A DNA stretch of 64,000 bases from Shewanella electrica (GCF_022321485.1 NZ_JAKOGG010000001.1:434001-498000), one strand, 5' to 3'; numbered from the stretch's first letter, positions 49,259-61,000 are shown. Made by a program: numbers and translations. Notes: generated by a model not told the origin, from the sequence alone.

Positions 49259-51727
49259 ATGAAGGTGATGAAGTTTGGCGGTACATCGTTGGCAAATTGG
49301 CAACGTTTTGAGATGGCCGCTGATATTGTGGCGGGATCAGCGAAGGAGGAGAGCATCGCGGTGGTGCTGTCGGCTCCCGCTACGGTCACCAATGGATTGC
49401 TTGCCATGGTGGAATGTGCGTTGGAAAAAGGCGATGTTGCCGCAGCGCTCGAAAAGGTGGAAAGCGTATTTCGTCAGCTTTATCGCGATGCGTTAGTGAT
49501 GATTCATGATGCGGCAGCGGAAGCCTCGTTAACCCATAAGCTGGACGCACAGCTGAAAGACTGGAAAGCCAAATTAGACGGTATCGTGCTCTTGGGGGAG
49601 TGTCCTGATACTGTGCGGGCTGAAGTGGTTGTCGCGGGTGAGCGTCTATCGGCGGCGTTGATGATCAAAGTGATGGAAGCAAAAGGGCTGACTTCTGGTT
49701 TACTTGAACCGCGCTCTTTATTCTTAGCTCATGGAACACCGGCGGAATCTGTTGTTGATATTAACGTGAGTAAACCGCGTTTTTCACTGCTAAATCTGGA
49801 CGACAAAAGAGTGTGGGTTATGCCAGGTTTCACGGCGGCAAACGCCGAAGGCAAAGTGGTTACCCTTGGCCGTAATGGCTCAGATTATTCCGCTGCAGTA
49901 TTGGCGGCTTGTTTGGATGCCTCAAGTTGTGAAATCTGGACTGACGTCGATGGTGTCTATAACACTGACCCACGCATTGTAAAAAATGCCAAGTTGCTGT
50001 CGCAGCTTAGTTACCAAGAGGCGATGGAACTCTCTTACTTTGGTGCCAAAGTGTTGCACCCGAAAACCATTGCTCCCATCGCTCAATTCCAAATTCCTTG
50101 CTACATCAAAAACAGCTTCAATCCACAGGCGCCGGGCACGTTAGTGTCGAGTAGCCCAGATCAAACCGGTTTGCAGGTGAAAGCCATCTCCAACCTAGAC
50201 AACCAAACTATGGTGGATGTGTCTGGCCCAGGTATGAAAGGCATGGTGGGCATGGCCTCGCGCATTTTGGGTGCTATCGCTCGGGCGGGGGTATCCGTGA
50301 CCTTGATTACTCAAAGCTCGAGTGAATACAGCATCAGTTTCTGCGTACCATCGGCCGATGCGGCCAAGGCCAAATGGGTATTGGAGCAGGAGTTTGAGCT
50401 GGAGCTAAAGAGCGAGCTGCTTGAGCCTATCGTCATGCGTCATCAATTGTCTATCATCTCGCTGATCGGTGATGGCATGCGTACTTATAAAGGTGCGGCG
50501 GCTAAGTTCTTCCAAGCATTGGCGCAAGCCAGTGTCAACATTGTCGCTATCGCCCAAGGTTCATCTGAGCGTTCTATCTCGGCGGTAATCGAGCAACGTA
50601 AGATCACCAACGCCATTGGTGCGTGTCATCAAGGCTTCTTCGATGTGCAGCAATATCTGGATCTGTTCTTGGTTGGCTCAGGCAACATCGGCGCAGGATT
50701 GTTAGAGCAAATCGCGAAACAAACTGAATTCCTGAAAAAGCAGAACATCACCATTCGTGTCTGTGCGATTGCCAACTCGAATACCATGCTGCTCGATGCT
50801 GGTGGCATCGCTTTAGAGAATTGGCAGGATAATTTGAATGCGTGCCAGCAAGCGTTTGATCTACAAGCGATGTTGGATTGGAGCAAAGAACAGCAACTGC
50901 TCAACCCTGTGTTGGTGGATTGCACTTCATCTTCAGCAATTGCTAGCGCCTACCCAGATATCATGAATGCTGGCTTCCACGTGGTAACGCCGAACAAAAA
51001 AGCCAATACCGCCGATATGGACTTCTATCGCGTACTGCGTAAAACCGCATTGGCTCAGCGGCGCCAATTCTTGTACGAAACCAACGTTGGTGCTGGTTTG
51101 CCCGTTATCGATAACTTGAAGAAACTGATGTATGCCGGTGACAAATTAAAGTCGTTTAAAGGCATTTTGTCTGGCTCGCTGTCTTATATCTTTGGCATGT
51201 TAGAGCAGGGTATGAGCCTGTCGGAAGCTACTCATATTGCCCGCGAAAAATGCTTTACCGAGCCAGATCCGCGTGACGACTTGAATGGTATGGACGTGGC
51301 GCGTAAGGTGTTAATCATCGCGCGTGAAGCGGGTATGCCATTGGAACTGAAAGATATTCATGTTGAACCTGTGCTACCTGCTGATTTTGATAGCGACGGC
51401 GATGTCGAACAGTTTATGGCGCGTTTACCGAGCATTGATGCGTGGATGGCTGAGCAGATTGCTAGCGCCAAAGCGCAAGGTAAAACCCTGCGTTATGTTG
51501 GCGAAATCTCCGACGCGGGTTGCAGCGTAGGTATTCGTGCCGTGGGGGAAGATGATCCATTGTTCAGAGTGAAAGACGGTGAAAATGCGTTGGCATTTTA
51601 CAGCCAATATTATCAACCGATTCCATTTGTACTGCGCGGCTATGGCGCGGGTACTGAGGTAACTGCAGCAGGGGTATTTGCTGACTTGCTACGTACGCTG
51701 AATTGGACAAGAGAGGTAGATTTATGA
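49259..51727 (+). CDS. thrA: Bifunctional aspartokinase I/homoserine dehydrogenase I
   Basis: Catalyses the first and third steps from aspartate to threonine. Aspartokinase part (about 1-460): [56 protein letters not shown], and ACT-type repeats for threonine inhibition ([40 protein letters not shown]). Homoserine dehydrogenase part: [17 protein letters not shown] for [25 protein letters not shown] and [20 protein letters not shown]. The ATG is eight bases after TAGGAG; an earlier in-frame start would add eight residues. Length 822 aa versus 820 in E. coli. The stop overlaps thrB by four bases. Confidence 0.97.
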   Translation: MKVMKFGGTSLANWQRFEMAADIVAGSAKEESIAVVLSAPATVTNGLLAMVECALEKGDVAAALEKVESVFRQLYRDALVMIHDAAAEASLTHKLDAQLKDWKAKLDGIVLLGECPDTVRAEVVVAGERLSAALMIKVMEAKGLTSGLLEPRSLFLAHGTPAESVVDINVSKPRFSLLNLDDKRVWVMPGFTAANAEGKVVTLGRNGSDYSAAVLAACLDASSCEIWTDVDGVYNTDPRIVKNAKLLSQLSYQEAMELSYFGAKVLHPKTIAPIAQFQIPCYIKNSFNPQAPGTLVSSSPDQTGLQVKAISNLDNQTMVDVSGPGMKGMVGMASRILGAIARAGVSVTLITQSSSEYSISFCVPSADAAKAKWVLEQEFELELKSELLEPIVMRHQLSIISLIGDGMRTYKGAAAKFFQALAQASVNIVAIAQGSSERSISAVIEQRKITNAIGACHQGFFDVQQYLDLFLVGSGNIGAGLLEQIAKQTEFLKKQNITIRVCAIANSNTMLLDAGGIALENWQDNLNACQQAFDLQAMLDWSKEQQLLNPVLVDCTSSSAIASAYPDIMNAGFHVVTPNKKANTADMDFYRVLRKTALAQRRQFLYETNVGAGLPVIDNLKKLMYAGDKLKSFKGILSGSLSYIFGMLEQGMSLSEATHIAREKCFTEPDPRDDLNGMDVARKVLIIAREAGMPLELKDIHVEPVLPADFDSDGDVEQFMARLPSIDAWMAEQIASAKAQGKTLRYVGEISDAGCSVGIRAVGEDDPLFRVKDGENALAFYSQYYQPIPFVLRGYGAGTEVTAAGVFADLLRTLNWTREVDL

Positions 51728-52674
51728 GTTCGGCAGCGTTAACTGTGTATGCGCCAGCCTCGATGGGCAACGTCGGTGTGGGCTTTGATCTGCTGGGGGC
51801 GGCACTGGCACCGATAGATGGCAGTTTATTGGGCGACACAGTGACCATTAGTGCGGCGGATAGCGGCGTGCATTTGGCGCAAGTGGGTGAGTGGGCAGCT
51901 AAGCTGCCGCCAGCGCCAGAGGATAATATTGTTTATCAGTGTGCCGAGTTTTTTCTTGATAAATTTGCCATCAATCGCGGCGTAGCGTTAAGCCTGAGTA
52001 AAAACCTGCCGGTGGGTAGCGGCTTAGGTTCTAGCGCAAGTTCCGTGGTGGCCGCACTTTATGCGTTGAATGAATTTTTTGGCCGTCCGTGTAATCAACA
52101 GCAATTGCTGGCGTTAATGGGCGAGTTTGAAGGGCGTATCAGTGGTGCGATTCATTACGATAACGTAGCGCCATGTTACCTCGGTGGTATGCAGCTTATG
52201 TTGGATCTGCCGGAGCGTATTTGTGAAGCGATCCCCGCCTTTGAAAATTGGTATTGGGTCGTCGCCTATCCGGGCATTTCGCTCTCAACCGCGAAGATGC
52301 GTGCCTTGATGCCAGCGCAGTACGATAAAAGCGTGGCGATAGAATTTGGTAAAAACCTCAGCGCGTTTGTGCACGCCAGCTATCGCCAAGACGCACAACT
52401 GGCTATTACCGTACTGAAAGATGTGTTGGCTGAGCCTTATCGTGCTGCTGCCATCCCCGGCTTTGAGCAAGCCAAGCAGGCGCTTGCCGAATTGGGCATG
52501 TTAGCCACAGGGATCTCAGGTAGCGGGCCGACACTGTTTACTGTGACCGATGATCTAGCTAAAGCCAATGAAGCTAATGCATGGCTGCAGGCGCACTATC
52601 TGACAGAAGCTGGCGGCTTCTCGCATATTTGCCGACTCGACTCTCAGGGGGCAAGAGTCTTGGCAGTTGAATGA
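51724..52674 (+). CDS. thrB: Homoserine kinase
   Basis: GHMP-family kinase that phosphorylates homoserine. The N-terminus [20 protein letters not shown], the ATP-binding [20 protein letters not shown], and the C-terminal [15 protein letters not shown] are hallmarks. I start at the ATG inside the thrA stop (ATGA overlap) giving [13 protein letters not shown]; an earlier start would lie within thrA. Length 316 aa is normal. Confidence 0.97.
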   Translation: MSSAALTVYAPASMGNVGVGFDLLGAALAPIDGSLLGDTVTISAADSGVHLAQVGEWAAKLPPAPEDNIVYQCAEFFLDKFAINRGVALSLSKNLPVGSGLGSSASSVVAALYALNEFFGRPCNQQQLLALMGEFEGRISGAIHYDNVAPCYLGGMQLMLDLPERICEAIPAFENWYWVVAYPGISLSTAKMRALMPAQYDKSVAIEFGKNLSAFVHASYRQDAQLAITVLKDVLAEPYRAAAIPGFEQAKQALAELGMLATGISGSGPTLFTVTDDLAKANEANAWLQAHYLTEAGGFSHICRLDSQGARVLAVE

Positions 52675-52705
52675 TGTATGACAACTTATAAGGCAATGAC
52701 GAATT

Positions 52706-53989
52706 ATGGAACTGTATAACCTTAAACATCCCGCGCAACGGGTGAACTTTGCTGAAGCGGTTAAGCTCGGCCTCGGTATGGATCGCGGCTTGTTTTTCCC
52801 TACGAAAATCCCGCGCTTAGCCAATGTTGAAGCCTTATTAGCTTTACCGTTTGTGGAACGCAGTAAAGCGGTGTTGGGCGCTTGGTTGGCGGATGAATTA
52901 GGCCAGCCGTTAGTCGACCAATTAGTCGAAAACGCCTTTAACTTTGAACTGCCTTTGGTTGAGGTGGATGAGCGTCGCAGCAGTTTAGAGCTGTTTCACG
53001 GGCCAACTTTGGCATTTAAAGATTTTGGCGCACGTTTTATGGCGCAGTGTCTCAACGCGGTGGGCGGCGACGATAAGATCACTATTCTTACTGCGACCTC
53101 GGGCGACACCGGTGCCGCGGTGGCCGATGCCTTTTATGGCTTAGATAAAGTGCAAGTGATGGTGCTGTATCCGAAAGGCAAAATCAGCGAACTGCAGGAA
53201 AAAATGTTCACCACATTGGGTGATAACATCCATACCGTGGCGGTGGAATCTGACTTTGATGACTGTCAAACGTTAGTTAAGCAGGCGTTTGAAGATAGCG
53301 ATGTGCGTGATGGATTGCACTTGAACTCGGCCAACTCTATCAATATCAGCCGTTTGTTGGCACAAATCTGCTACTACTTTGAGGCTGTGACGCGTTATCG
53401 CCAGCAGTATCACGATGACCCAGTGATCTGTGTACCGAGTGGCAACTTCGGCAACTTGACTGCTGGACTCTTTGCCAAAGCGATGGGCCTACCAGTGAAA
53501 CGTTTTGTGGCTGCCACCAACAGTAACGACACCGTACCGCGTTATTTAAGCTTTGGTGATTGGGCGCCTCGCCACACTGTGGCCACCATGTCGAACGCTA
53601 TGGATGTGTCGGAGCCTTCCAATTGGCCGCGGGTAGAAGCGATCTTCGCGGAGATGAAATGGCCGCTGACCGACTTAACTGGCGTGGCATTATCTGAGTC
53701 GCAAACTCATCAGTCGCTGAAGACTTTGAAAGACTCGGGCTACCAATCAGAGCCTCATGCCGCTATTGCCGCCGAAGCGCTCAACATGACGCTTAAAGAG
53801 GATGAGCGCGGTATCTTTTTAGCGACGGCACACCCTGCTAAGTTTAAAGATGTGGTGGATCGTGAGTTAGGCACCGACTTGCCACTGCCAAAAGCGTTAG
53901 CTGATGTGGCACACAAGCCAAGTTTGGCGGCAACTTTGCCAGCAGACTTTGCGGCACTGAAAGCACATATGCTCAAAACCTTGGGTTAG
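52706..53989 (+). CDS. thrC: Threonine synthase
   Basis: PLP enzyme that converts O-phosphohomoserine to threonine, the last step of the pathway. The PLP lysine is K105 in ELFHGPTLAFKDFGARFMAQ. TATSGDTGAAVADAFYG, VLYPKGKISELQEKMFTTLG and CVPSGNFGNLTAGLFAKAMG are conserved. Length 427 aa matches E. coli. It lies 31 bp after thrB and is followed by a strong terminator. Confidence 0.98.
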   Translation: MELYNLKHPAQRVNFAEAVKLGLGMDRGLFFPTKIPRLANVEALLALPFVERSKAVLGAWLADELGQPLVDQLVENAFNFELPLVEVDERRSSLELFHGPTLAFKDFGARFMAQCLNAVGGDDKITILTATSGDTGAAVADAFYGLDKVQVMVLYPKGKISELQEKMFTTLGDNIHTVAVESDFDDCQTLVKQAFEDSDVRDGLHLNSANSINISRLLAQICYYFEAVTRYRQQYHDDPVICVPSGNFGNLTAGLFAKAMGLPVKRFVAATNSNDTVPRYLSFGDWAPRHTVATMSNAMDVSEPSNWPRVEAIFAEMKWPLTDLTGVALSESQTHQSLKTLKDSGYQSEPHAAIAAEALNMTLKEDERGIFLATAHPAKFKDVVDRELGTDLPLPKALADVAHKPSLAATLPADFAALKAHMLKTLG

Positions 53990-54011
53990 CTAATCAGTAT
54001 TCGGTCGCAAT

Positions 54012-54034
54012 AGGCTCCTCGCGGAGCCTTTTTT
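54012..54034 (+). terminator. Rho-independent terminator of thrABC
   Basis: AGGCTCC-TCGC-GGAGCCT followed by a T-tract, 23 bases after the thrC stop. Confidence 0.9.
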
Positions 54035-54056
54035 ATAGGCGTATTTCAGTGGCGGT

Positions 54057-54926
54057 TTAACGGCTGACGCTTTGCAGCCAGGTAATTTCCTCGGGCCAAA
54101 TCTCAGGCCGAACCGTCTCCAAAATCAGTGGGATTTCGGTGGTGGCCGGGTGTTGCATAATGAACTCAAACGCCGTTTTGCCGATCGTGCCATAGCCAAG
54201 AGAATCATGGCGGTCGACCCGACTGGCAAATGCTGTTTTGCAATCGTTTAAATGCATGCCTTTGAGATAGTCAAAGCCGACAATGTCGCCAAATTGCGCA
54301 AAGCTTTGCTGGCAGGCTTCGGTGGTCGTCAGATCATAACCTGCGGCAAACATATGGCAGGTGTCTAAACAGATGCCAACACGACTTTTATCTTCCACGT
54401 GATGGATGATTTGCGCCAACTGCTCAAATTGATGCCCAAGGTTAGAACCTTGTCCGGCGGTATTTTCAATCACCGCCGTCACTCCTCGCGTTTGCTCCAA
54501 CGCGACGTTGATGGAATCGCTGATGTTGCGTAAGCATAGCGTTTCCGAAATCTTGCGTAGGTGACTGCCCGGATGAAAGTTGAGCAGCGTGAGTCCCAAT
54601 TGCTCACAACGCTGCATCTCATCAACAAAGGCTTCACGTGACTTGGCGAGTAGCTCAGGCTCTGGATGGCCGAGGTTTATCAAGTAACTGTCATGCGGCA
54701 GGATTTGTGCGGCTTGGTAACCGTGAGCCTGACAGTTGTGCTGGAATGCCTCAATATCTGCCGCTTGCAAAGGCGCGGCCTGCCAGCGCCGTTGGTTTTT
54801 AGTGAATAGCGCGAAAGCGGTCGCGCCGATTTTCGCGGCATTTAATGGCGCATTGGCGACGCCGCCTTGGGCGCTGACGTGAGCGCCCACCCAACGTTGA
54901 GATGTCATGGCATTTTGGTTTGTCAT
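54057..54926 (-). CDS. nfo: Endonuclease IV
   Basis: Zinc-dependent AP endonuclease of base-excision repair. [20 protein letters not shown] and [16 protein letters not shown] match the N-terminus; zinc ligands are in [68 protein letters not shown] and [11 protein letters not shown]. Length 289 aa from the first ATG; a second ATG six codons in (MTSQRWVG) is nearly as likely because neither has a strong ribosome-binding site. Confidence 0.97.
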   Translation of the reverse strand: MTNQNAMTSQRWVGAHVSAQGGVANAPLNAAKIGATAFALFTKNQRRWQAAPLQAADIEAFQHNCQAHGYQAAQILPHDSYLINLGHPEPELLAKSREAFVDEMQRCEQLGLTLLNFHPGSHLRKISETLCLRNISDSINVALEQTRGVTAVIENTAGQGSNLGHQFEQLAQIIHHVEDKSRVGICLDTCHMFAAGYDLTTTEACQQSFAQFGDIVGFDYLKGMHLNDCKTAFASRVDRHDSLGYGTIGKTAFEFIMQHPATTEIPLILETVRPEIWPEEITWLQSVSR

Positions 54927-55070
54927 CAAAAAATTGCCGCAAGGCTACCATCTCCAACTTTAGCCATTCAAGTATTGTGCGGCAGCAATAACACACGGCA
55001 TCACTCTAGCCGTTGTTGTAATTTTCTGTGATTTTGTTCGCTTTATCTGCCACAAGGTCAATAAATTTCC

Positions 55071-55112
55071 TTGATCACTATCAAGTATTTATCCTAATGC
55101 AGTCGCTAATAT
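55071..55112 (+). promoter_or_regulatory. FNR/EtrA box and -10 of the hemerythrin gene
   Basis: TTGATCACTATCAA (55071-55084) is a perfect FNR-family site (TTGAT-N4-ATCAA). A TAATAT (55107-55112) lies where the -10 of a class II FNR-activated promoter should be if the box is centred at -41.5. This predicts anaerobic activation. Confidence 0.75.
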
Positions 55113-55174
55113 TGGGTAAATTGAAAGTTCTTTACTAGATTTTAACCAATGAAGGCCCCAGCCTGGAGAGCCCT

Positions 55175-55729
55175 ATGCTGCCTAGATTACATAATGATCA
55201 TAAGCACATTGCTGTGTTGCTCAATCTGCTTAAAGGAAAGTACCAGAAGCTAGCCGATGGTGAATCGGTCAACTTTGGCTTGGTACGCGATGTAGTGGAG
55301 TACATGCAAAGTTATACCGAGCATAGCCACCATCCGCTGGAAGATATTATCTATGAATACTATCTTGAGCGATTCGCGCGCAAAGACTCTACCAAACGGC
55401 TCAGTCAAGAGCATCAAAAGCTGGTTGATGCGTCAACAACATTGGCCACTACGCTCAATTTGATTCTCAATGACATTGTGGTGGCTAAAGAAAAGCTGAT
55501 TGAGGACCTGAAGGCTTACGTCACCATGCAGGAAGAACACTTGCGCTATGAAGAGGAGCACATCTTCCCTTTGTTAGAAAAGACCATGACAGCTGACGAT
55601 TGGCAACGAGTTGAATCAACCTGCTCTGAGAAATTGGTAGATGACCCTTTATTTACCAACAGCGATGATGTGGTGTTTGAGGAATTGCGTGGTTACATTC
55701 AAACCGTCGAACCTATTTCTCTAAAATAA
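55175..55729 (+). CDS. Hemerythrin HHE domain protein
   Basis: A 184-residue four-helix protein with the histidine/carboxylate ligands of a di-iron hemerythrin-like site: LHNDHKHIAVLLNLL (His near 9-11), YTEHSHHPLEDIIYEYY (H53-x2-E56), LSQEHQKLV (H80) and MQEEHLRYEEEHIFPLL (H122, E126, H129). Relatives bind O2 or NO or repair iron centres. No signal peptide or membrane segment, so it is cytoplasmic. The perfect FNR-type box upstream suggests use under oxygen limitation. The precise role is unknown. Confidence 0.9.
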   Translation: MLPRLHNDHKHIAVLLNLLKGKYQKLADGESVNFGLVRDVVEYMQSYTEHSHHPLEDIIYEYYLERFARKDSTKRLSQEHQKLVDASTTLATTLNLILNDIVVAKEKLIEDLKAYVTMQEEHLRYEEEHIFPLLEKTMTADDWQRVESTCSEKLVDDPLFTNSDDVVFEELRGYIQTVEPISLK

Positions 55730-55745
55730 TTTCTATGTCTAATGC

Positions 55746-55773
55746 AAAAAAGTCGGAATTATCCGGCTTTTTT
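55746..55773 (+). terminator. Terminator of the hemerythrin gene
   Basis: AAAAAAGTCGG / CCGGCTTTTTT (one T-G pair) with a 6-nt loop and T-tract, just after the stop codon. Confidence 0.85.
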
Positions 55774-56059
55774 GTTGTTCACGTGCAGCTATTCGGCTGC
55801 TTTCTATGTTGCTACATTGGCTGTAACTTGTTGAGTTTTTGTGATTAGTAAATGCTCGTTCAACAGTTGTCGAGCAAAAGCACTATTGTAATATTGCAAA
55901 AATGTATAAATAACGTGCGCTATAGCATTTCTTTGTTACTAGCAAATACGCTAATGTTTAACTATTCTTTAAAAGAATATGTTCAGTATAACTGGCAGAA
56001 AATTAACAATATTTTTCGTTTTTATCGCCGTGTAATTGGCATATGCCGGAGATTTGACT
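55774..56059. other. Promoter region of the minor pilin operon
   Basis: An AT-rich gap without coding signal. It contains a perfect palindrome TATTCTTT-A-AAAGAATA (55963-55979), about 80 bp before the pilV start. I could not identify a sigma-54 site or a convincing sigma-70 promoter. Confidence 0.4.
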
Positions 56060-56605
56060 TTGTTAAAAAATAAGAGAGGCGGGTTCTCTCTCATAGAAGT
56101 GATGGTTGCACTGGTGATTCTAGTGATCGGCCTTATTGGCATTTTCAATTTGCACATTGTAGCCAAACGTTCGAGTTTCGAATCATTTCAGCAAACGCAA
56201 GCGGCGTATCTTGCTAATGACATGTTGAACCGAATGAAGTCAAACCGCACTGAGTTAGCTAACTATGCTGGCACCTATGGAGCTTTGGCGGCGGGGGAAA
56301 CCGTGCCAACTTCTTGTGACCAATCTGGGGCGAATTGTAATTCTTCAAACATGCGTGTTTGGGATTTGTACCAATGGCGATGGACATTCTCTGGCGGCGC
56401 CGAAGTCGATAATGGCAAGAATGTGGGCGGGTTAGACACCACTACGGCGTGTATTGTGGTGAATGATCGTAATGTCAACATTGTGATTGCATGGCGCGGT
56501 ATTCGAGAAATGGCGGGCAAAGTTAGCTCTAGTTCTAATTGCGGTAGTGCATTAAATAATCGCCGTAGACTGTTTGAGTTAGCCAGTGTGATTGAGCGTA
56601 ATTAG
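56060..56605 (+). CDS. pilV: Type IV pilus minor pilin PilV
   Basis: Minor pilin that helps start pilus assembly. The prepilin peptidase site is G8-F9 in MLKNKRGGFSLIEVMVALVI, with the conserved Glu at +5 and a hydrophobic helix. I chose the TTG seven bases after GGAGA, which leaves an eight-residue leader; upstream TTG codons would lengthen it to 10 or 16. Cysteines in TSCDQSGANCN could form a disulfide. First gene of pilV-pilW-pilX-pilY1-pilE. Confidence 0.88.
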   Translation: MLKNKRGGFSLIEVMVALVILVIGLIGIFNLHIVAKRSSFESFQQTQAAYLANDMLNRMKSNRTELANYAGTYGALAAGETVPTSCDQSGANCNSSNMRVWDLYQWRWTFSGGAEVDNGKNVGGLDTTTACIVVNDRNVNIVIAWRGIREMAGKVSSSSNCGSALNNRRRLFELASVIERN

Positions 56606-56608
56606 GCT

Positions 56609-57562
56609 ATGACAAAAATAACAATGACCAAAGGGTTCTCCCTTGTCGAACTGATGGTAGCGATGCTGATTAGCCTGTTTCTCACCCTTGGGCTCTTCGC
56701 TATGTTTTCTATGTCGGCGACAAATATCACCACCACCGGGCAATTTAATCAATTGCAAGAGAACGGGCGGCTGGCGCTTGCCATTATTACTCCTGATTTA
56801 ATGCAAACTGGTTTTATGGGCGATGCCACTGGTCAGTCGCTACGTTTAGGCACCGGCGTTGAGGTGCGCGATGCGATTGCGAATGACTGTATTGGCGCAG
56901 GCATTAATAACCGCTCATTGCCTACCGCGGCGGGCAATTTTCGGCTGTTATGGGGTTATGAAAACGGCAATAGTGCTGAGTCTATCGGCTGTCTTAGCAG
57001 TGTTGAGGCTAATACTGATGTGGTGCAACTTAAACGTATGGTGGGGCCTGCGGCTGCATCCAGTGGTTATCGGGCTGCGACCAAAGGTAACAGTATTGTT
57101 TTCTTTTCCAGCGACAGTAATCAGCCCGCCGATATTGAGTATCGGACGTGGCAATACCAGCACCGTATCTACTACATCAGTGACGTTGGCGGTGAGCCAG
57201 TACTTACCCGCAGAGCCTTGTCTTCCTCAGGGATGAACAATATCGAGCAGTTGGTCGATGGCATTGAAAATATGCGCATTCTTTATGGCATAGACATGGA
57301 TGGTGATGATGTTGCCGATAAGTTTTTAGCGGCTAATAACATGACAGAAGCGATGTGGAATAACTCGTCTACCAACCGAATTGTGGCATTTAAGGTGTTT
57401 TTGTTGGTCCGAGCAGTCGATCCGGATCGTAGTTATCAGAATGACAAGCAATATACGCTTGGTGACAAGCAGTTGGGGCCATTTAACGATAACTATCGAC
57501 GTGTTGTGTTATCCACCATGGTGGTTTTAGAAAACCCATTGGCTCAGTTGGAAGATAGCTAA
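56609..57562 (+). CDS. pilW: Type IV pilus minor pilin PilW
   Basis: Class III signal: the cleavage site is G9-F10 in MTKITMTKGFSLVELMVAML, with Glu at +5. The large C-terminal globular domain (317 aa total) is typical of PilW. A loop GIDMDGDDVADKFL (D229, D231, D233, D237) has the spacing of an EF-hand-like calcium loop. It follows pilV by three bases and precedes pilX by three. In Pseudomonas, PilV, PilW, PilX and PilY1 form a tip priming complex. Confidence 0.9.
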   Translation: MTKITMTKGFSLVELMVAMLISLFLTLGLFAMFSMSATNITTTGQFNQLQENGRLALAIITPDLMQTGFMGDATGQSLRLGTGVEVRDAIANDCIGAGINNRSLPTAAGNFRLLWGYENGNSAESIGCLSSVEANTDVVQLKRMVGPAAASSGYRAATKGNSIVFFSSDSNQPADIEYRTWQYQHRIYYISDVGGEPVLTRRALSSSGMNNIEQLVDGIENMRILYGIDMDGDDVADKFLAANNMTEAMWNNSSTNRIVAFKVFLLVRAVDPDRSYQNDKQYTLGDKQLGPFNDNYRRVVLSTMVVLENPLAQLEDS

Positions 57563-57565
57563 CTT

Positions 57566-58042
57566 ATGAAAAGTCTACAGCGGCAACGTGGCGTAGTTTT
57601 ATTTTTTGCACTGATACTGTTAGTGGTGATGACGTTTATTGGCGTCGCCCTCGCGCTTAATTCGGGGCAATCACTGCGTATGGCGGGCGCAGGCTCGGAG
57701 CGGGTTGATGCCAAAGCGGTGGCAGACGGTGGTTTGGCCGCGGTGCTAAACGGTATGTCTGGCGGTAACTTAGCAACATTGATGCAGCGTACTGAACGTA
57801 GCTTATTTAATGGCGCGCAAGTGCTTACCCCGCTGCCGCTGGTGGATGATGGTGCTGGCGGACTAAAGGTCTTGCCGCAGAACGTTTCCTGTAAACGTTC
57901 TGCCAATGCCAGCGATACCACACTGATTAGGTGTCGACGAGTAGAAGTATCCAGCTCGGTAGTTTATGGTCGCGACAACCTCGGTCAACTGACGGTGACA
58001 GAAGGTGTCGAGCAGCAAGTGCTTAATGGGAGCGGCTCATGA
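57566..58042 (+). CDS. pilX: Type IV pilus assembly protein PilX
   Basis: The N-terminus MKSLQRQRGVVLFFALILLV then VMTFIGVALALNSGQ is diagnostic of PilX: a prepilin-like cleavage after the Gly, but no Glu at +5, as in Pseudomonas PilX. The soluble part is short (158 aa total) with two cysteines (SCKRSA, IRCRR). Its stop overlaps the pilY1 start by four bases, implying translational coupling. Confidence 0.87.
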   Translation: MKSLQRQRGVVLFFALILLVVMTFIGVALALNSGQSLRMAGAGSERVDAKAVADGGLAAVLNGMSGGNLATLMQRTERSLFNGAQVLTPLPLVDDGAGGLKVLPQNVSCKRSANASDTTLIRCRRVEVSSSVVYGRDNLGQLTVTEGVEQQVLNGSGS

Positions 58043-61000
58043 AAAGCAAAAAATTATTGGCCCTTTGGTGGTCTTTTGCCCTAGTGCTCTTATCGAGTCA
58101 GGCGCCTGCTGATGATACCGAGTTGTATGTTAATGCTAATACCACTGAAAAACCTAACGTACTGATTATATTTGATAACTCCGGCTCTATGGATACCTTG
58201 GAAACCGGTGTTGCGGCATCCTATGACCCTGATCGACAGTATGAGGCCGTCGGTTCTTCAAATTCCTATCAAGGTCGAATGATTTACTTCACCGTGGGTA
58301 GTGGTATGGATAACAGTTCGCTACCGGTGCCGGATAGTCCTTCGGAGTCACGTCGTTTTAATGATGCCATTAACGCTTGTACTGCAGCTAAACAGGCGTT
58401 GGACAAGTATGGCCGCTTTACTGGCTATATACGTGAGTACATTACCAAAGGCAACGGTAAAGGCACTTGGCAACCGCTGAAAGAGAACAGCGGCGCTGAG
58501 CTTAACAATCCGGTGGACTGTTTTGAGGATATTGAGTCTGGCCTTGGCGACAATAACGGTCGTTATCAAGCGGGTTTTCCGCAAAACAGTGTGCGAACTG
58601 GCGGCGACTATCAACCTTGGGGCGCTACTGCCGATATGGCGGTGGGTAATCAGTTTCTACAAGGGGAGCAGATAACGCTGTATACCGACAATTATCTGCG
58701 TTGGTATACCTTGTATCAAAATGGGCAGTTGGGCACGACGTCAGTCAGCCGCTTGGACATCGCTAAAGATGCCATTAAAGGCATCATCGGTAGTATGTCT
58801 TCGGTGAACTTCGGCCTAGCTGTATTCAATAAAGACTATCCAAACGAAGGTGATCGTGATGGTGGCCGTATCATTGCTGCGGTAAAACCGCGCACGATTG
58901 TAGAAAAAGAAAGCTTAATTAACTCAGTTAATAACTTAGACGCTGAAACTAATACACCGCTTTGTGAAACGCTGTACGAGGCATATCGCTACTTTAGTGG
59001 TCGTAGTGTGTATTTCGGCCACCGTGACGTTGGATACCGAGATGGTAACACTCCCCCCTATGATGTCGCGGCAGAAAAGAACGGCGTTTATGATTCTCCG
59101 TTGGGGGTCTGTAGTGATGTGGCATATATCATCTATATCACTGATGGTGAACCTACCCTCGATCACAGTGCAGATAGCTTAGTTAATTCATTATCCAGTG
59201 GCGCTAATTCTGGAGGTGAATACGGTGCTTTCACTTATGGTTACCAGTACAATCGTTATGGTTATACTGCATTACAAAGTTATATGCCTGCGCTCGCAAG
59301 CTACATGTACCACAATGACCAAATTCCTGCGTCGACCAGTTTTCAACGGGTGGTCACTCATACCATCGGTTTTGCGCTGGATGAAGACTCTAATGCTGAG
59401 CCACTGTTGATCGAAACCGCCAGACGTGGTGGTGGGCAGTACTTTGCTGCCAACAGCGTGGCTTCATTGCAATCAGCCCTAAGTAGCGTGTTGGATGAAG
59501 TGACCCGTACCGGCCAGCGCTTTTCAGCGCCAGGGGTTGCGGTAAACAACGCTGACCCAACCCGTACGTTAGATTCAGCTTATTACGCCGTCTTCTTACC
59601 ATCGTTGGGCCCTCGTTGGGCTGGTAACCTTAAGAAATTTAAGGTCAGCGCGGCTGGTGCCATTGTGGATGCCAATAACGTCAATGCTATTAACAGCGAT
59701 GGGGGGATTAAAGACCGCGACAATGGTGATGCCAATACTGCTTGCTCGGTGTGGAGTGATTGTCGCTCCCCTGACGGTAACAAAGTCGAAGAAGGCGGTG
59801 TGGCGCGTAAGATTAACCCTGATACACGTAACCTACTCAGTGACTTAGGCTCAGGACTCGTGCCGCTAACGAAAGCTGCTGCCAGTAGTTTTGCGGGTGG
59901 AGATAGTGAGCTCGCAACGTATATGGGGGTGGATACCTCGGTTGATTCTAACAGTTCTGCCCTTGATAAAGCATTCCGGTGGATTAAGGGTTACAACGTC
60001 GACTTAGATGAAAACGGTGATTACACTTCGAACGACTATAACGGCGTGCGCGGTGACATTATGGGTGATCCATTACACTCGCGGCCGTTGGTAATTGATT
60101 ACGGCAGTAGTAGTGGTAGCAGTAATGTGATGATCTTTATGGGCACTAACCATGGTTACTTCCATGCGTTTCATGATACGGGTACCGATGTCTCGGAAAG
60201 CTGGGCCTTTATGCCATACGAGTTGCTACCAAACGTACAAACGTTAAGAGAAAACAATTACTCCAACGGACACAGTGTCTATGGTATCGACGGCTCACCG
60301 GTCGCTTATATTGAACGTGGTGACTCAGGCAATGTAACTAAAGCATGGTTATTTGTCGGTATGCGTCGCGGTGGCAGTTCTTACTATGGCTTTGATGTGA
60401 CCACTCCAAGTTCTCCACGACTACTGTGGCACATTGACTCCGAAACGACAGGGTTTGGCGAACTAGCCCAGTCTTGGTCTATACCGGTGGTCACTAAACT
60501 GCCCGATTCGGATGACCCAGTGGTTATTTTCGGTGGTGGTTATAACTTAGGTTATGACTCTAATACAGGTGCTAACTCGGATGGCCGCGCCGTGTATGTG
60601 GTTGATGCTGAAACCGGCGCACTAAAACACACCTTTGGTGTGGGCGGGCAGGTTGCTCTAACCGGTATTGACAATGGTATTGCTGCGCAGATGGCTACTT
60701 TAGATAGTGATAGCAATGGCGTAACGGACCGCATTTATGCAGCAGACCTCGGTGGTAATATCTGGCGTATTGATATGCCAACTGCCGATGCAACGAAATG
60801 GAGTGGATTCAAATTTGCGGCTCTCAGCGGTGCTGCGGATAATACCTCTCGCCGTTTCTTTAATGCGCCAGTGATTGCGCAAACATATGTGACCAACTTG
60901 AACACGGTGACTTATATTGCCGCTGACGGTACCGAAAAGACTACCACTGCTTATGAAAATACCCCTCTTGATGCTTTGGCAATTGGTAGTGGCAACCGTT

